A DNA stretch of 64,000 nt from Nostoc parmelioides FACHB-3921 (lineage in GTDB: Bacteria > Cyanobacteriota > Cyanobacteriia > Cyanobacteriales > Nostocaceae): positions 1-64,000 of the forward strand of contig NZ_JACJQL010000031.1 of NCBI RefSeq assembly GCF_014696625.1, read 5' to 3'. The position numbers and the translations under genes were made by a program. Shown piece by piece: positions 35,710 through 43,862 of the stretch. Numbering within the stretch: the first letter of the stretch is position 1; the number at the start of each line of letters is the position of its first letter. The notes under the pieces are model-generated. The model was not told where the DNA came from and did not search any database. It saw nothing but the letters and a program-made list of their open reading frames with translations.

Positions 35710-36065
35710 CGCTTGGCTTTCAAAGCATTGGTGTATTTGGTTTTCAAGGTTCAGTTGCGTCAATATGGAGCCAAGATAACTTTTCAGACATTGGGTTGTC
35801 AAGAGGCGTAGGGAAAAAATTAGCGCAAAAGTAGTTGTGGCAAGGCTTAGAGTTAATTGCGTCAACCCCAGTTTTAATGTTATGGGCTGTAACCTAATCA
35901 GGATAAGGCATAGAGGCAAAAAATCGAATCTGTGCAGCAAAACACCTATAGGTTGACGCTGCTGAATCACAGTATGAAATGTCAATATTATAGCTGTTGA
36001 CGGTTGACGGGCGATGGATATGGACTACCCCATCGGATAACCAATGTTGACGGGTAAAAGTAGTA
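35710..36065. other. Right flank of the CRISPR array, probable leader
   Basis: By array orientation the leader should lie here, reading leftward. The sequence has no gene. It contains a short A-run (GGGAAAAAATTAGCG) and GTTGACGGTTGACGG heptamers at 35996-36010. No further repeat copy is seen. Confidence 0.45.
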
Positions 36066-37538
36066 TTAGCCTTCTGAATTCAGAATTACCCCAGCCAGTC
36101 GCCGTACCCCTTCTAGAATTTGCTGTTCATTGAGTTCAGCATAGCCAAAGATAAATTCATTACCAGGACTTTCTTTTAAATACTGGGGATATGCTGCCCC
36201 AATACTGACCCCAGCGAGGGCTGCACGCTGGACTATTTCATCATCGCTGATTTGGGTATCTATTTTTACCATAAGGTGCATTCCAGCATTTTCCCCCAGG
36301 ATTTTTGATCTATTGCCAAAATGAGAGAACAAAGACTGCACTAAAGTTTGCCTGCGTTGATTGTAAAGCGATCGCATCTTTCTTATATGCCTCTCTAAAT
36401 GTCCTTCTGTAATAAAATCAGTCAGGGCATACTGTTCTAATAAACTACATTGCCTATCCGCCAGCCATTTTGCACGGGCGAATATATTTACTAAATTCTG
36501 CGGTAAAACTAAATAACCCAGGCGCAAGGCGGGAAAAAGGACTTTAGAAAATGTCCCGACATAAATAACTGAGTTACCCTGATCTAATCCTTGCAAAGCA
36601 GGTATGGGACGCTCACCATAACGGTACTCACTATCATAGTCATCTTCAATAATCATCACCCCTGTTTTCTGCGCCCAAGCCAGTAACTCTAATCTGCGGG
36701 GAAGGGATAACACCGCACCTGTAGGAAATTGATGGGAGGGAGTGACGTAAATTAGTTTAAGGTTAGGAATGATACCTGTTGTTAATTTGCTGACTATTAG
36801 CCCTGATTGATCTACAGGGACAGGAAATAAACTAGCCCCTTGAGCTAAAAAAGCTCTTCTAGCACCTAAATAACCTGGTTCTTCCACAGCAATCCCATCA
36901 CCACGGTCAATTAAGATACGTGTAATCAAATCAAGACCTTGCTGGGAACCACCGACAATAATGATTTGTTCTGCTTGACAATTAACGGCTCTAGAGCGCG
37001 AAAGATAAGCGGCGATCGCCTCCCTTAATGGATGATATCCCAGGGAATTGTCTGTATAATCCAGTACATCTGATTGAGGGTGGCAATGACGAGAGATTAA
37101 CTTACGCCATAAATCTATCGGGAACTTATCAAAAGCTGGTCGTCCATAACTAAAGCTAATTTCTACAGCTTGTTCTGGTATACGTAAAAACGCTTTATCA
37201 CTCAAACTTTTACCATAAGCTGATAAAGGTACAGGTGAGTTACTTGGTTGTAATTTTGACTCAATTGGTGTGGTATTCAGTAATTCATCGGGAAGTTGAC
37301 GACAAACAAAAGTCCCCGAACCCACGATAGTTTCTAAATAACCCTCACTCAGCAATAACTCATAACCTTGAGTCACAGTAGCACGAGAAACACCAAGTAA
37401 TTGAGCAAGCGATCGCGTAGATGGTAGTTTTTCCCCTGAAGTTAACCGTCCTAACAAAATAGCCCGACGTATTTCCTCATAAACTTGGCGATGCAGAGAT
37501 AAAGGTGCGTCTGGGTCAATATTAATAGCAAAATCCAT
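36066..37538 (-). CDS. MocR/PdxR-type transcriptional regulator (GntR-HTH plus aminotransferase domain)
   Basis: 490 residues. N-terminal GntR winged helix (about 10-80: PSTRSLAQLLGVSRATVTQGYELLLSEGYLE), a linker, then a fold-type I aminotransferase domain (110-485) with YDSEYRYGERPIPALQ and the PLP lysine in GTFSKVLFPALRLGYL. MocR regulators bind PLP covalently and control vitamin B6 or amino-acid genes. It is divergently transcribed from a PNPOx-family gene 98 bases away, its likely target. The gap has repeated AAGTGG motifs. Confidence 0.93.
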   Translation of the reverse strand: MDFAINIDPDAPLSLHRQVYEEIRRAILLGRLTSGEKLPSTRSLAQLLGVSRATVTQGYELLLSEGYLETIVGSGTFVCRQLPDELLNTTPIESKLQPSNSPVPLSAYGKSLSDKAFLRIPEQAVEISFSYGRPAFDKFPIDLWRKLISRHCHPQSDVLDYTDNSLGYHPLREAIAAYLSRSRAVNCQAEQIIIVGGSQQGLDLITRILIDRGDGIAVEEPGYLGARRAFLAQGASLFPVPVDQSGLIVSKLTTGIIPNLKLIYVTPSHQFPTGAVLSLPRRLELLAWAQKTGVMIIEDDYDSEYRYGERPIPALQGLDQGNSVIYVGTFSKVLFPALRLGYLVLPQNLVNIFARAKWLADRQCSLLEQYALTDFITEGHLERHIRKMRSLYNQRRQTLVQSLFSHFGNRSKILGENAGMHLMVKIDTQISDDEIVQRAALAGVSIGAAYPQYLKESPGNEFIFGYAELNEQQILEGVRRLAGVILNSEG

Positions 37539-37547
37539 AAATCACAC

Positions 37548-37600
37548 AAGTGGACTGGTTAAATAACTAAAAAGTGGCTCTTGTTTACTTCCACTTACCT
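37548..37600. promoter_or_regulatory. Candidate MocR operator region
   Basis: AAGTGGACTGGTTA (37548-37561) and AAGTGGCTCTTG (37572-37583) are direct repeats. CCACTTACC (37591-37599) followed by TCTAACCA (37607-37614) is the inverse of AAGTGG...TGGTTA. MocR proteins commonly bind paired direct repeats in the shared promoter. Pattern seen by eye only. Confidence 0.4.
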
Positions 37601-37636
37601 GATTACTCTAACCATATAGAGTAGAAATTTCCCATT

Positions 37637-38308
37637 ATGACCCAACAAAAAGCCCCCAGCCAAAGAACTACAGTTAAACGCGTACCTAAAAGAGCTAACT
37701 ATGAAAGTGAAACCATTTATCAAATTTTAGATGAAGGATTAGTCTGTCATGTAGGTTTTGTAGCTGACGGACAGCCTGTTGTGATTCCTACAGCCTATGG
37801 AAGAATAGACGATACATTATATATTCACGGGTCACCTGCTAGCCGGATGTTAAAAACCCTGCAACAAGGTCTTGATGTCTGCGTCACAGTCACCTTAATT
37901 GATGGATTAGTTTTAGCGCGATCGGCATTTCACCACTCCATGAACTATCGCTCAGTGGTAGTATTTGGTAAAGCCACACTAGTAGAAGATGCAGAGCAAA
38001 AATTAGCTGCTCTCAAAGCATTTACAGAACACGTTCTTCTGGGAAGATGGGAAGAAGTGCGATCGCCTAATCGTCAAGAATTAGTGGGAACCATAGTACT
38101 ATCTTTACCCCTAACCGAAGCCTCAGCAAAAATCCGCACTGGTGAACCAATTGACGATGAAGCTGATTATCAAATACCAGTCTGGGCAGGGCAAATTCCT
38201 TTAAAATTAACTGCGTCCACACCCATCAATGATTCCCGCTTAGATTCAAGTATAGAATTACCTAACTATGTAAAGAAGTACACCAGACCACAAAAAAGCC
38301 CTGCGTGA
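37637..38308 (+). CDS. Pyridoxamine 5'-phosphate oxidase family (flavin-binding) protein
   Basis: 223 residues, split-barrel flavin-binding domain: RANYESETIYQILDEGLVCHVGFV, ADGQPVVIPTAYGRIDDTLYIHGS, the LVLARSAFHHSMNYRSVVVFGKA strand pair and a C-terminal AKIRTGEPIDDEADY. This subgroup binds FMN or a related flavin/haem and is not the classical PdxH; the substrate is unknown. The MocR-type regulator divergent from it suggests control by PLP or a B6-related compound. Confidence 0.85.
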   Translation: MTQQKAPSQRTTVKRVPKRANYESETIYQILDEGLVCHVGFVADGQPVVIPTAYGRIDDTLYIHGSPASRMLKTLQQGLDVCVTVTLIDGLVLARSAFHHSMNYRSVVVFGKATLVEDAEQKLAALKAFTEHVLLGRWEEVRSPNRQELVGTIVLSLPLTEASAKIRTGEPIDDEADYQIPVWAGQIPLKLTASTPINDSRLDSSIELPNYVKKYTRPQKSPA

Positions 38309-38451
38309 AAGTCTATGATTCGATGAATTATCTGCATCTAAGTTTAGGACTTCTTTGGCACCAAAAGGAATTAACCAACAGCCACCTTTATAGGCTTTAA
38401 TAAAAAAGCGTTCAACCCTAAGAATAGCCAATAGTGAGTTTTAATATTTGA

Positions 38452-38751
38452 ATGAGTAAATTTTCTATCGATATTGATTTTAGCCATGTAGACTTATCTT
38501 CCTTGGAAACCGAGGAAGATTTACGTATGGAAGCCAAAAAATTACTCCCTGCGGCGCTTGTTCAGCATGGTGAAGCTGTAGCCCTGCAAACCTGGGAAGA
38601 AATGCAAAAAAACTTTTCTGGTAAATTGTCTCCAGCAGAGAAGCGTAAATTTATTCAACAAACAGGGAAGAACTATCAACGCTCTGCTAGTAACCGAGAA
38701 AAACAAGAACTGGAAGACCATATAGTAGAGCAGCTACGCCAGCAGAAGTAA
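38452..38751 (+). CDS. Hypothetical protein, 99 aa
   Basis: Acidic N-terminus (FSIDIDFSHVDLSSLETEEDLRMEAK), then helices with many Lys/Gln/Glu (VALQTWEEMQKNF, SPAEKRKFIQQTGKNYQRS, KQELEDHIVEQLRQQK). No cysteine, no membrane segment. Family not recognised. It lies 63 bases before arfB on the same strand and could be co-transcribed with it. Confidence 0.6.
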   Translation: MSKFSIDIDFSHVDLSSLETEEDLRMEAKKLLPAALVQHGEAVALQTWEEMQKNFSGKLSPAEKRKFIQQTGKNYQRSASNREKQELEDHIVEQLRQQK

Positions 38752-38814
38752 TTTAGAGGCGATGGTCTTTGAGCAACCAGAGGCGATCGCCCCTTTAATG
38801 CTATACATAAAGTT

Positions 38815-39228
38815 ATGCTGCAAATTTCCCAGAAAATCATCATCCCCTATAGCGAAATTGAAATTAGTGCCATTCGCTCCCAAGGTGCGGGAGGGCAAAA
38901 TGTCAACAAGGTTTCTACTGCTATCCACCTACGCTTCAACATAGAAGCTTCATCCTTACCAGCTTTCTATAAAGAGCAGCTTTTGAAGCTCAATGACCGA
39001 CGTATCAACCAAGAGGGGGTCGTTGTCATCAAGGCTCAAGAACACCGCAGCCAAGAGCAAAACAAAGAAGAAGCTCTGCAACGCCTCAAAGACCTCATCA
39101 AAAGCGCGGTCATACTACCCCAACCACGCAAACCTACTAAACCAACTCGCGGTTCTCAAAAAAGACGACTTGACAGTAAAACTAAGCGAGCAGAGATTAA
39201 ATCTATGCGAAGGCAGGTTATTGATTAG
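38815..39228 (+). CDS. arfB: Peptidyl-tRNA hydrolase ArfB (ribosome rescue)
   Basis: 137 residues. It hydrolyses peptidyl-tRNA on ribosomes stalled without a stop codon. The catalytic GGQ lies in SQGAGGQNVNKVSTAIHLRF (about residues 22-41), and the basic C-terminal tail that enters the empty mRNA channel is present (RKPTKPTRGSQKRRLDSKTKRAEIK). Length matches E. coli YaeJ (140). Probably co-transcribed with the small gene before it. Confidence 0.93.
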   Translation: MLQISQKIIIPYSEIEISAIRSQGAGGQNVNKVSTAIHLRFNIEASSLPAFYKEQLLKLNDRRINQEGVVVIKAQEHRSQEQNKEEALQRLKDLIKSAVILPQPRKPTKPTRGSQKRRLDSKTKRAEIKSMRRQVID

Positions 39229-39251
39229 AGGAAAATTAGGTAGTGGAAAAA

Positions 39252-39284
39252 TTACTGATGACTGATGACTGTTGACTGATGACA
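39252..39284. repeat. Short tandem repeats (TGATGAC/TGTTGAC)
   Basis: TACTGATGACTGATGACTG and TTGACTGATGACAGC in the gap between arfB and the convergent fibrillin gene. Confidence 0.7.
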
Positions 39285-39289
39285 GCTAC

Positions 39290-39925
39290 TTAACATAGTT
39301 CATCAGATTTTTGCAGAATAAACAAACTACCATCGCCCCCGCGTCCAATCCTTAAGGTTTCGTCTAGGTAAGTAATGTCAAGGCTGGCAACTCTACCCTG
39401 AGGATTGTTCGCCGACACAACCTTAAATGGGTTGAGTTGGGGGGTATCAATGCCAATCATCTTCTCGATGGATAGATAGCGTTTGTCAAAATATACGTTG
39501 ATACGTTTGTCCGGTGCAGATGATTTATCATCTATCACAGGCTCAAACCTAGCTGTAACTTTCACGTATCCTGATATTAATCCCAGAGAATGCTGCACAA
39601 AAGCTAAATTAAAAAACAATTTATTAGCAACATCAATCACTTGATAAACTTTACCTACCTTGAGTCCTAATGGCAGGGAATCCAAAGACCGGATTTCTCT
39701 GGCGGTGGAGTATTGCAGTTGCCAAGAACCTCCCAGCAAAGCAGCAGCATTCAGCAGGGGCTGGGGATTGGGGTTGCAGCTTTCTAATTCTGTTGTTAAC
39801 TGTTCGATTTCTGCGGCGATAGTTTGATCTAACTTCACATTGGTAACAGGAGAGCCAGCACTGTTAATTTGGATCTCCGCCAGTTTCGCTTGTAGTTTTT
39901 CTTTTAATGAAAATCGGTTAGTCAA
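39290..39925 (-). CDS. PAP/fibrillin family (plastid-lipid-associated) protein
   Basis: 211 residues, one fibrillin domain (lipocalin-like): LLNAAALLGGSWQLQYSTAREI in the first third, KVYQVIDVANKLFFNLAFV, VKVTARFEPVIDD and the closing VASLDITYLDETLRIGRGGDGSLFIL. Fibrillins associate with thylakoid membranes and lipid droplets and help protect photosystems against photooxidative stress; cyanobacteria carry a few. Not in an operon with cobM, which starts on the same strand 839 bases upstream. Confidence 0.88.
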   Translation of the reverse strand: MTNRFSLKEKLQAKLAEIQINSAGSPVTNVKLDQTIAAEIEQLTTELESCNPNPQPLLNAAALLGGSWQLQYSTAREIRSLDSLPLGLKVGKVYQVIDVANKLFFNLAFVQHSLGLISGYVKVTARFEPVIDDKSSAPDKRINVYFDKRYLSIEKMIGIDTPQLNPFKVVSANNPQGRVASLDITYLDETLRIGRGGDGSLFILQKSDELC

Positions 39926-39978
39926 GGCTTAAATATTTCCTTTTAAAAACTTATATCGTGTCAGATCATGAGTTTACA

Positions 39979-40764
39979 TTAGCCATCTCCAGCCGTGCGG
40001 AACAGATGACTATGCTCAGGATGATATAAGCGCGATCGCCCGGTGGTATGTGATAATGCAGGGCTAATCACATATAACGTGGTGCGAATGAGATTTTCTT
40101 GCTGAGTACAGTCTGCCATCTCTTGGAGAGGAACCACACGAATTTTTTCATCAGGCCATCCTATGCGAAAGCAAATAGCTACAGGTGTATCTGGGGGATA
40201 GTGTTCTAGTAGTTTAGCTTGAGCGTTTTCTACATGGCGCGCACTTAGATATAAGCATAAACTAGCTTGATGTGCTGCGAGGGTGGCTAATTCTTCTGTT
40301 TGTGGGACTTGTGTTCGTCCACTAATGCGCGTCAGGATGATTGTCTGGACTAAACCAGGAACAGTCAACTCTACCTTTAGTTTAGCGGCTGCGGCTTGGA
40401 AAACACTAATACCGGGAATGACTTCAAAAGGAATATTAGCTGCTGCTAGAAGCTGCATTTGCTCATTAATTGCGCTGTAGAGACTGGGATCACCTGAGTG
40501 GAGACGTACTACAGATTTTTGCGATCGCACCCTGGCAATCATCAAAGGTATAATCTCCTCCAAAGTTTTGTTCGCCGTCTGAATAATTTCTGCATCTTTT
40601 CGGCAAAACTGTAAAAGCTCTCCTGGTATTAACGAATCTGCGAATAAAATGACATCTGCTACTGATAGTAGTTTTTGGGCTTTGACCGTAAGTAAATCTG
40701 GGTCTCCAGGCCCCGCCCCTACAATATAAACGGCGGAATCTAGGGAATTTACATGATTTTGCAT
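39979..40764 (-). CDS. cobM: Precorrin-4 C11-methyltransferase
   Basis: 261 residues, SAM-dependent tetrapyrrole methyltransferase fold. VYIVGAGPGDPDLLTVKAQKLL, the S-adenosylmethionine site VVRLHSGDPSLYSAINEQM, EVIPGISVFQAAAAKL and YLSARHVENAQ are typical of CobM/CbiF, which methylates C11 of precorrin-4 in cobalamin synthesis. The start codon sits inside a 16-bp palindrome (ATACAAAATTTTGTAT, 40763-40778) that may be an operator. Confidence 0.93.
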   Translation of the reverse strand: MQNHVNSLDSAVYIVGAGPGDPDLLTVKAQKLLSVADVILFADSLIPGELLQFCRKDAEIIQTANKTLEEIIPLMIARVRSQKSVVRLHSGDPSLYSAINEQMQLLAAANIPFEVIPGISVFQAAAAKLKVELTVPGLVQTIILTRISGRTQVPQTEELATLAAHQASLCLYLSARHVENAQAKLLEHYPPDTPVAICFRIGWPDEKIRVVPLQEMADCTQQENLIRTTLYVISPALSHTTGRSRLYHPEHSHLFRTAGDG

Positions 40765-40778
40765 ACAAAATTTTGTAT
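40763..40778. promoter_or_regulatory. 16-bp palindrome over the cobM start
   Basis: ATACAAAATTTTGTAT is a perfect palindrome that overlaps the start codon of cobM by two bases. It could be a repressor site or an RNA hairpin occluding initiation, or just an AT-rich coincidence. Confidence 0.4.
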
Positions 40779-40859
40779 AAAACTTAAGTAATTATTGGTA
40801 GAAAGAAAAAAATCAAAAAATTTTTTGAGAATTTGCTCGGTATCTTTCCGGATTATCCA

Positions 40860-40932
40860 TCTAGCCATAGTAGAGAGTAATGGTAGATGCACCCTGGTTA
40901 AGCCCTAGAAATCATTCTGGGGCATTTTTTAT
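40860..40932 (+). ncRNA. Candidate small RNA ending in a rho-independent terminator
   Basis: On the plus strand the hairpin GCCCTAGAA atca TTCTGGGGC (40902-40923) is followed by ATTTTTTATTTTT. No plus-strand gene precedes it: cobM and lgt on either side both run leftward. A short transcript starting in 40800-40880 would explain the terminator. The promoter is not certain. Confidence 0.4.
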
Positions 40933-41015
40933 TTTTGGTAATTGGTAATTAGGAAGGGATATAAATTCTCCCCCTACTCTTCTACCTCCCCTACCTCCCC
41001 TGCTCCCCTCTGCCT

Positions 41016-41864
41016 CTACTCCGTATCTTTGGCAGAAGAAACAACGTCAGGTAAAGGACGTTTGCGAACGTACAACCAAGCTAATCCGGCTAATCCTAAA
41101 GTAATACCTGTCAGACTGACAACTTGTGCGATGCGTAGCGGCCCAAGCATTAAGCTATCTGTCCGTAGACCTTCAATCCATAAGCGTCCTAAGCTGTAGG
41201 CTGCTAGGTAAACCATGAATAATGTACCTACTTTGAGGCGTGGTTTGCCAGCTAAACTACGAAAGAATAAAGTGATTAGCAAGGCAAAAACCATTAAGTC
41301 CCAAATAGATTCATAAAGGAATGTTGGGTGAAAGTACTCAAAACTTGCTAAATCTGGAGGACGGCGTTCTATTGGAATGTATAGCTTCCAGGGTAAATTG
41401 GTGGGACGACCAAAAGCTTCTGAGTTGAAGAAATTACCCCAACGCCCGATCGCTTGCCCTAAAATCAGTGAAGGAGCTACCAAATCAGCTAATTGCCAAA
41501 ACGGAACTCGCTTGAGCTTGGCAAAAATTAACGCTGCTATAGTCCCGCCAATAATCGCTCCATGAATCGCAATTCCCCCTTGCCAAATCGCAATAATCCG
41601 TTCTGGATGCTGGGCATAGTCTGACCATTGAAACAAAACGTAATAAATCCTGGCTGCGGGAATCGCCCCAATCACCAGCCAAATTGATAAGTCACTGAGT
41701 AAGTCAGGATTAACCTGCCGGCGCTTTGCCAAATATTGAGAAAGGCTAACACCAATTAGCACAGCCGTAGCAATCAATAAGCCATACCAGCGAATAGTGA
41801 TTGGGCCTATTTCCACCAGAACCGGCCCTGGAGAAGTAAACAAAAACGCCAAAGGCAATGCCAT
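41016..41864 (-). CDS. lgt: Prolipoprotein diacylglyceryl transferase
   Basis: 282 residues, seven membrane helices. Transfers diacylglycerol to the lipobox cysteine of prelipoproteins in the inner membrane. Signature GRWGNFFNSEAFGRPT (about 145-160) with the conserved Arg, Asn and Glu; N-terminal RWYGLLIATAVLIGVSL; YSLGRLWIEGLRTDSL near the end. Two lipoproteins in this window (25752 and 46109) are candidate clients. CT-rich low-complexity sequence follows the stop. Confidence 0.95.
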   Translation of the reverse strand: MALPLAFLFTSPGPVLVEIGPITIRWYGLLIATAVLIGVSLSQYLAKRRQVNPDLLSDLSIWLVIGAIPAARIYYVLFQWSDYAQHPERIIAIWQGGIAIHGAIIGGTIAALIFAKLKRVPFWQLADLVAPSLILGQAIGRWGNFFNSEAFGRPTNLPWKLYIPIERRPPDLASFEYFHPTFLYESIWDLMVFALLITLFFRSLAGKPRLKVGTLFMVYLAAYSLGRLWIEGLRTDSLMLGPLRIAQVVSLTGITLGLAGLAWLYVRKRPLPDVVSSAKDTE

Positions 41865-41887
41865 GTAAAATTACCCAAATAAATATT

Positions 41888-41962
41888 ATGAGTCCATAGT
41901 CAATAGTCCATAGTCAACAGTCACTAGTCAATAGTCCGTAGTCAATAGTCCATAGTCAGAAG
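41888..41962. repeat. Array of short repeats (AGTCAATAGTCCAT)
   Basis: About ten degenerate units of AGTCCATAGTCAATAG type, followed by CCCCATTCCCCATTCCCC at 41987-42008. It fills the divergent gap between lgt and coaD. Confidence 0.8.
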
Positions 41963-42049
41963 TTTCCTCCTCCCCAATCCCCAGTCCCCATTCCCCATTC
42001 CCCATTCCCCGGATATAATCACCTCAATAACATTGATATATCTAAGATT

Positions 42050-42625
42050 GTGATTGCTATTTATCCTGGTAGCTTTGATCCGATCACTTTAGGACACCTC
42101 GATATTATTCAGCGTGGTAGCCGTTTGTTTGATTTGGTGATTGTCGCCGTCTTGCGAAATCCGAGTAAAGTACCATTATTTAGCGTACAGGAACGCCTAA
42201 AACAGATTCGTAGAACCACTAAGCATTTACCAAACGTAGAAGCCGATGGTTTTGATGGTCTAACCGTTAATTATGCCCAACAGCGACAAGCACAGGTTTT
42301 ATTGCGGGGTTTACGGGCGATTTCTGATTTTGAGGTCGAGTTACAAATGGCCCATACTAATAAAACTCTTTCTACTCAAATTGAAACAGTTTTTTTAGCA
42401 ACATCAAATGAGTATAGTTTTTTAAGTAGTAGTGTGGTAAAAGAGATTGCAAGATTTGGTGGTTCCGTCGATCATCTTGTCCCCCCACACATAGCTTTAG
42501 ATATATACAAATGCTACAACCACAACTATCCAACGGCGAATCCAACTACAACGGAAATTACCCCGTCTCACCAGAATATGGCAACGGCAGCCCCCCAGGA
42601 GATACTCCAGGAACGGGAAATGTAG
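42050..42625 (+). CDS. coaD: Phosphopantetheine adenylyltransferase
   Basis: 191 residues with a GTG start at 42050. Adenylylates 4'-phosphopantetheine in coenzyme A synthesis. Motifs: YPGSFDPITLGHLDII (nucleotide-binding His), LLRGLRAISDFEVELQMAHTN and LSSSVVKEIARFGGSVDHLVP. A normal CoaD ends near residue 160; here about 30 extra residues (YPTANPTTTEITPSHQNM..., to Gln-Glu-Arg-Glu-Met) are read from DNA that also codes, in another frame, for the first 38 residues of the next gene. The extension is therefore probably functionless or constrained by the other frame. Confidence 0.95.
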   Translation: MIAIYPGSFDPITLGHLDIIQRGSRLFDLVIVAVLRNPSKVPLFSVQERLKQIRRTTKHLPNVEADGFDGLTVNYAQQRQAQVLLRGLRAISDFEVELQMAHTNKTLSTQIETVFLATSNEYSFLSSSVVKEIARFGGSVDHLVPPHIALDIYKCYNHNYPTANPTTTEITPSHQNMATAAPQEILQEREM

Positions 42626-43203
42626 ATATTCAGCAGGAACTAGATCGCCTAGAAGAAATTATTTTATCTAGCTTCCGTGTCCCCTTAACAGGAAGGACGC
42701 TGATAGATGAAGAAAAATTATTAGAACAACTAGACTTTATCAGAGTTTCTTTACCGTCGGTGTTTCAGGATGCAGCTGCCACCTTGGAACAAAAGCAAGA
42801 AATCTTGCTGGAGGCGGAAGAATATGGACAGCAATTGGTTGATGCAGCTCAAGCTAAAAGGGCGCAAATCTTAGCTGAAAGCGATATTATCAGACAGGCG
42901 AAACAAGAAGCAGACCAACTACGCCGACAGGTGCAGCAAGAGTGTGAGGAAATGATGCAGGAAACCCTTGCAGAAATTGATCGCAAGCGGCGCGCTTGTC
43001 AACAGGAATTAGAAGAAATGCGACAAACTGCGATCGCTCAAGCTCAAGAAATCGAAAATGGTGCTGATGAATATGCTGATCATGTTCTGGAAGGGATCGA
43101 ACAAGACCTCAAAGATATGTTACGAGTTATTACAAATGGCAGGCAGCAACTAAGAAGTGATAGTCAAACACAGCGTAATTCCCACTCTCAGAAAAAGAAG
43201 TAA
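42511..43203 (+). CDS. Coiled-coil protein (DivIVA/ATP-synthase-b-like), 230 aa
   Basis: The core starts at about residue 39 (DIQQELDRLEEIILSSFRVPLTGRT) and continues as a long coiled coil rich in Glu/Gln/Ala (about 95-205). It has no membrane segment. The ATG at 42511 lies inside coaD: there is no ATG, GTG or TTG start between the coaD stop (42625) and the core, so the overlap of 115 bases in a different frame seems real. The first 38 residues (Asn/Gly/Pro-rich) come entirely from the overlap. Similar coiled-coil genes behind coaD are plausible in other cyanobacteria, and cell-shape or division roles are possible. No function is proven. Confidence 0.8.
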   Translation: MLQPQLSNGESNYNGNYPVSPEYGNGSPPGDTPGTGNVDIQQELDRLEEIILSSFRVPLTGRTLIDEEKLLEQLDFIRVSLPSVFQDAAATLEQKQEILLEAEEYGQQLVDAAQAKRAQILAESDIIRQAKQEADQLRRQVQQECEEMMQETLAEIDRKRRACQQELEEMRQTAIAQAQEIENGADEYADHVLEGIEQDLKDMLRVITNGRQQLRSDSQTQRNSHSQKKK

Positions 43204-43253
43204 ACACTGATACTTAAGTTACTATAATATTTTTTTAGCCTTCAAATTGCGGA

Positions 43254-43787
43254 TTAGTTTGAGGACAAATTGATATGAATTTTTGTATCAATCAATTGAT
43301 TATTAACTAATAATCGACTACCTGTAATCCAAGTTTGTTGAGGTTGAAATTGATAAATTCTCCGGGGAGAATCATCTAGATAATCCGCCGCCGTTTTGAG
43401 AAGTGGTTTTCTGGCACGATTTGCTAGCAAAGGAAAAGCTTTTTCAGCTTGGTTTTGGTCTAACTCACAAGCTATACCTTGAAAATACAACCCTTCTGGG
43501 CTACCTTCTGGGAAACTAGAATTATAAATAGCGATCGCTACTCGTCCATCATTGTGATAAATATTTTGTGAGTGCTTGGATGTAATAGCAGAAGACCAGT
43601 AAATATTCCAACTGTCATCATAAGCAAAAAATACAGGCGACACCCAAGGAAAACCATCAACTGAACAGGTGGATAGTGAACAGTAAATATTATCGGCAAT
43701 GATAGAGTGTGCTTTACTTATAACCTCTATATTTTTGCCATCGATAGTATTCACCCATCCATTGTCAGCAGTTGCGGTTTCCATCAT
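43254..43787 (-). CDS. Pyridoxamine 5'-phosphate oxidase-related flavin-binding protein
   Basis: 177 residues, split-barrel fold: AHSIIADNIYCSLSTCSVDGFPWVSPVFFAYD, WNIYWSSAITSKHSQNIYHNDGRVAIAIYN and GLYFQGIACELD. It is unlike the PNPOx-family gene at 37637 in most positions. Members bind FMN or F420-like flavins; the substrate is unknown. Convergent with the coiled-coil gene, 50 bases apart. Confidence 0.8.
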   Translation of the reverse strand: MMETATADNGWVNTIDGKNIEVISKAHSIIADNIYCSLSTCSVDGFPWVSPVFFAYDDSWNIYWSSAITSKHSQNIYHNDGRVAIAIYNSSFPEGSPEGLYFQGIACELDQNQAEKAFPLLANRARKPLLKTAADYLDDSPRRIYQFQPQQTWITGSRLLVNNQLIDTKIHINLSSN

Positions 43788-43862
43788 TCCTATCGCTGTA
43801 TTTTGTACAATTGCATTCTTCCAGAAAAGATGTATCGTAGTTGAGGATCAATTGTCCAGTAG

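Noticed and set aside
35299..35834. Several rightward frames with the repeated phrase QSLIGILEGFN or VSIPDRDFRRFQ
   Set aside because: They are translations of the CRISPR repeat; no gene.
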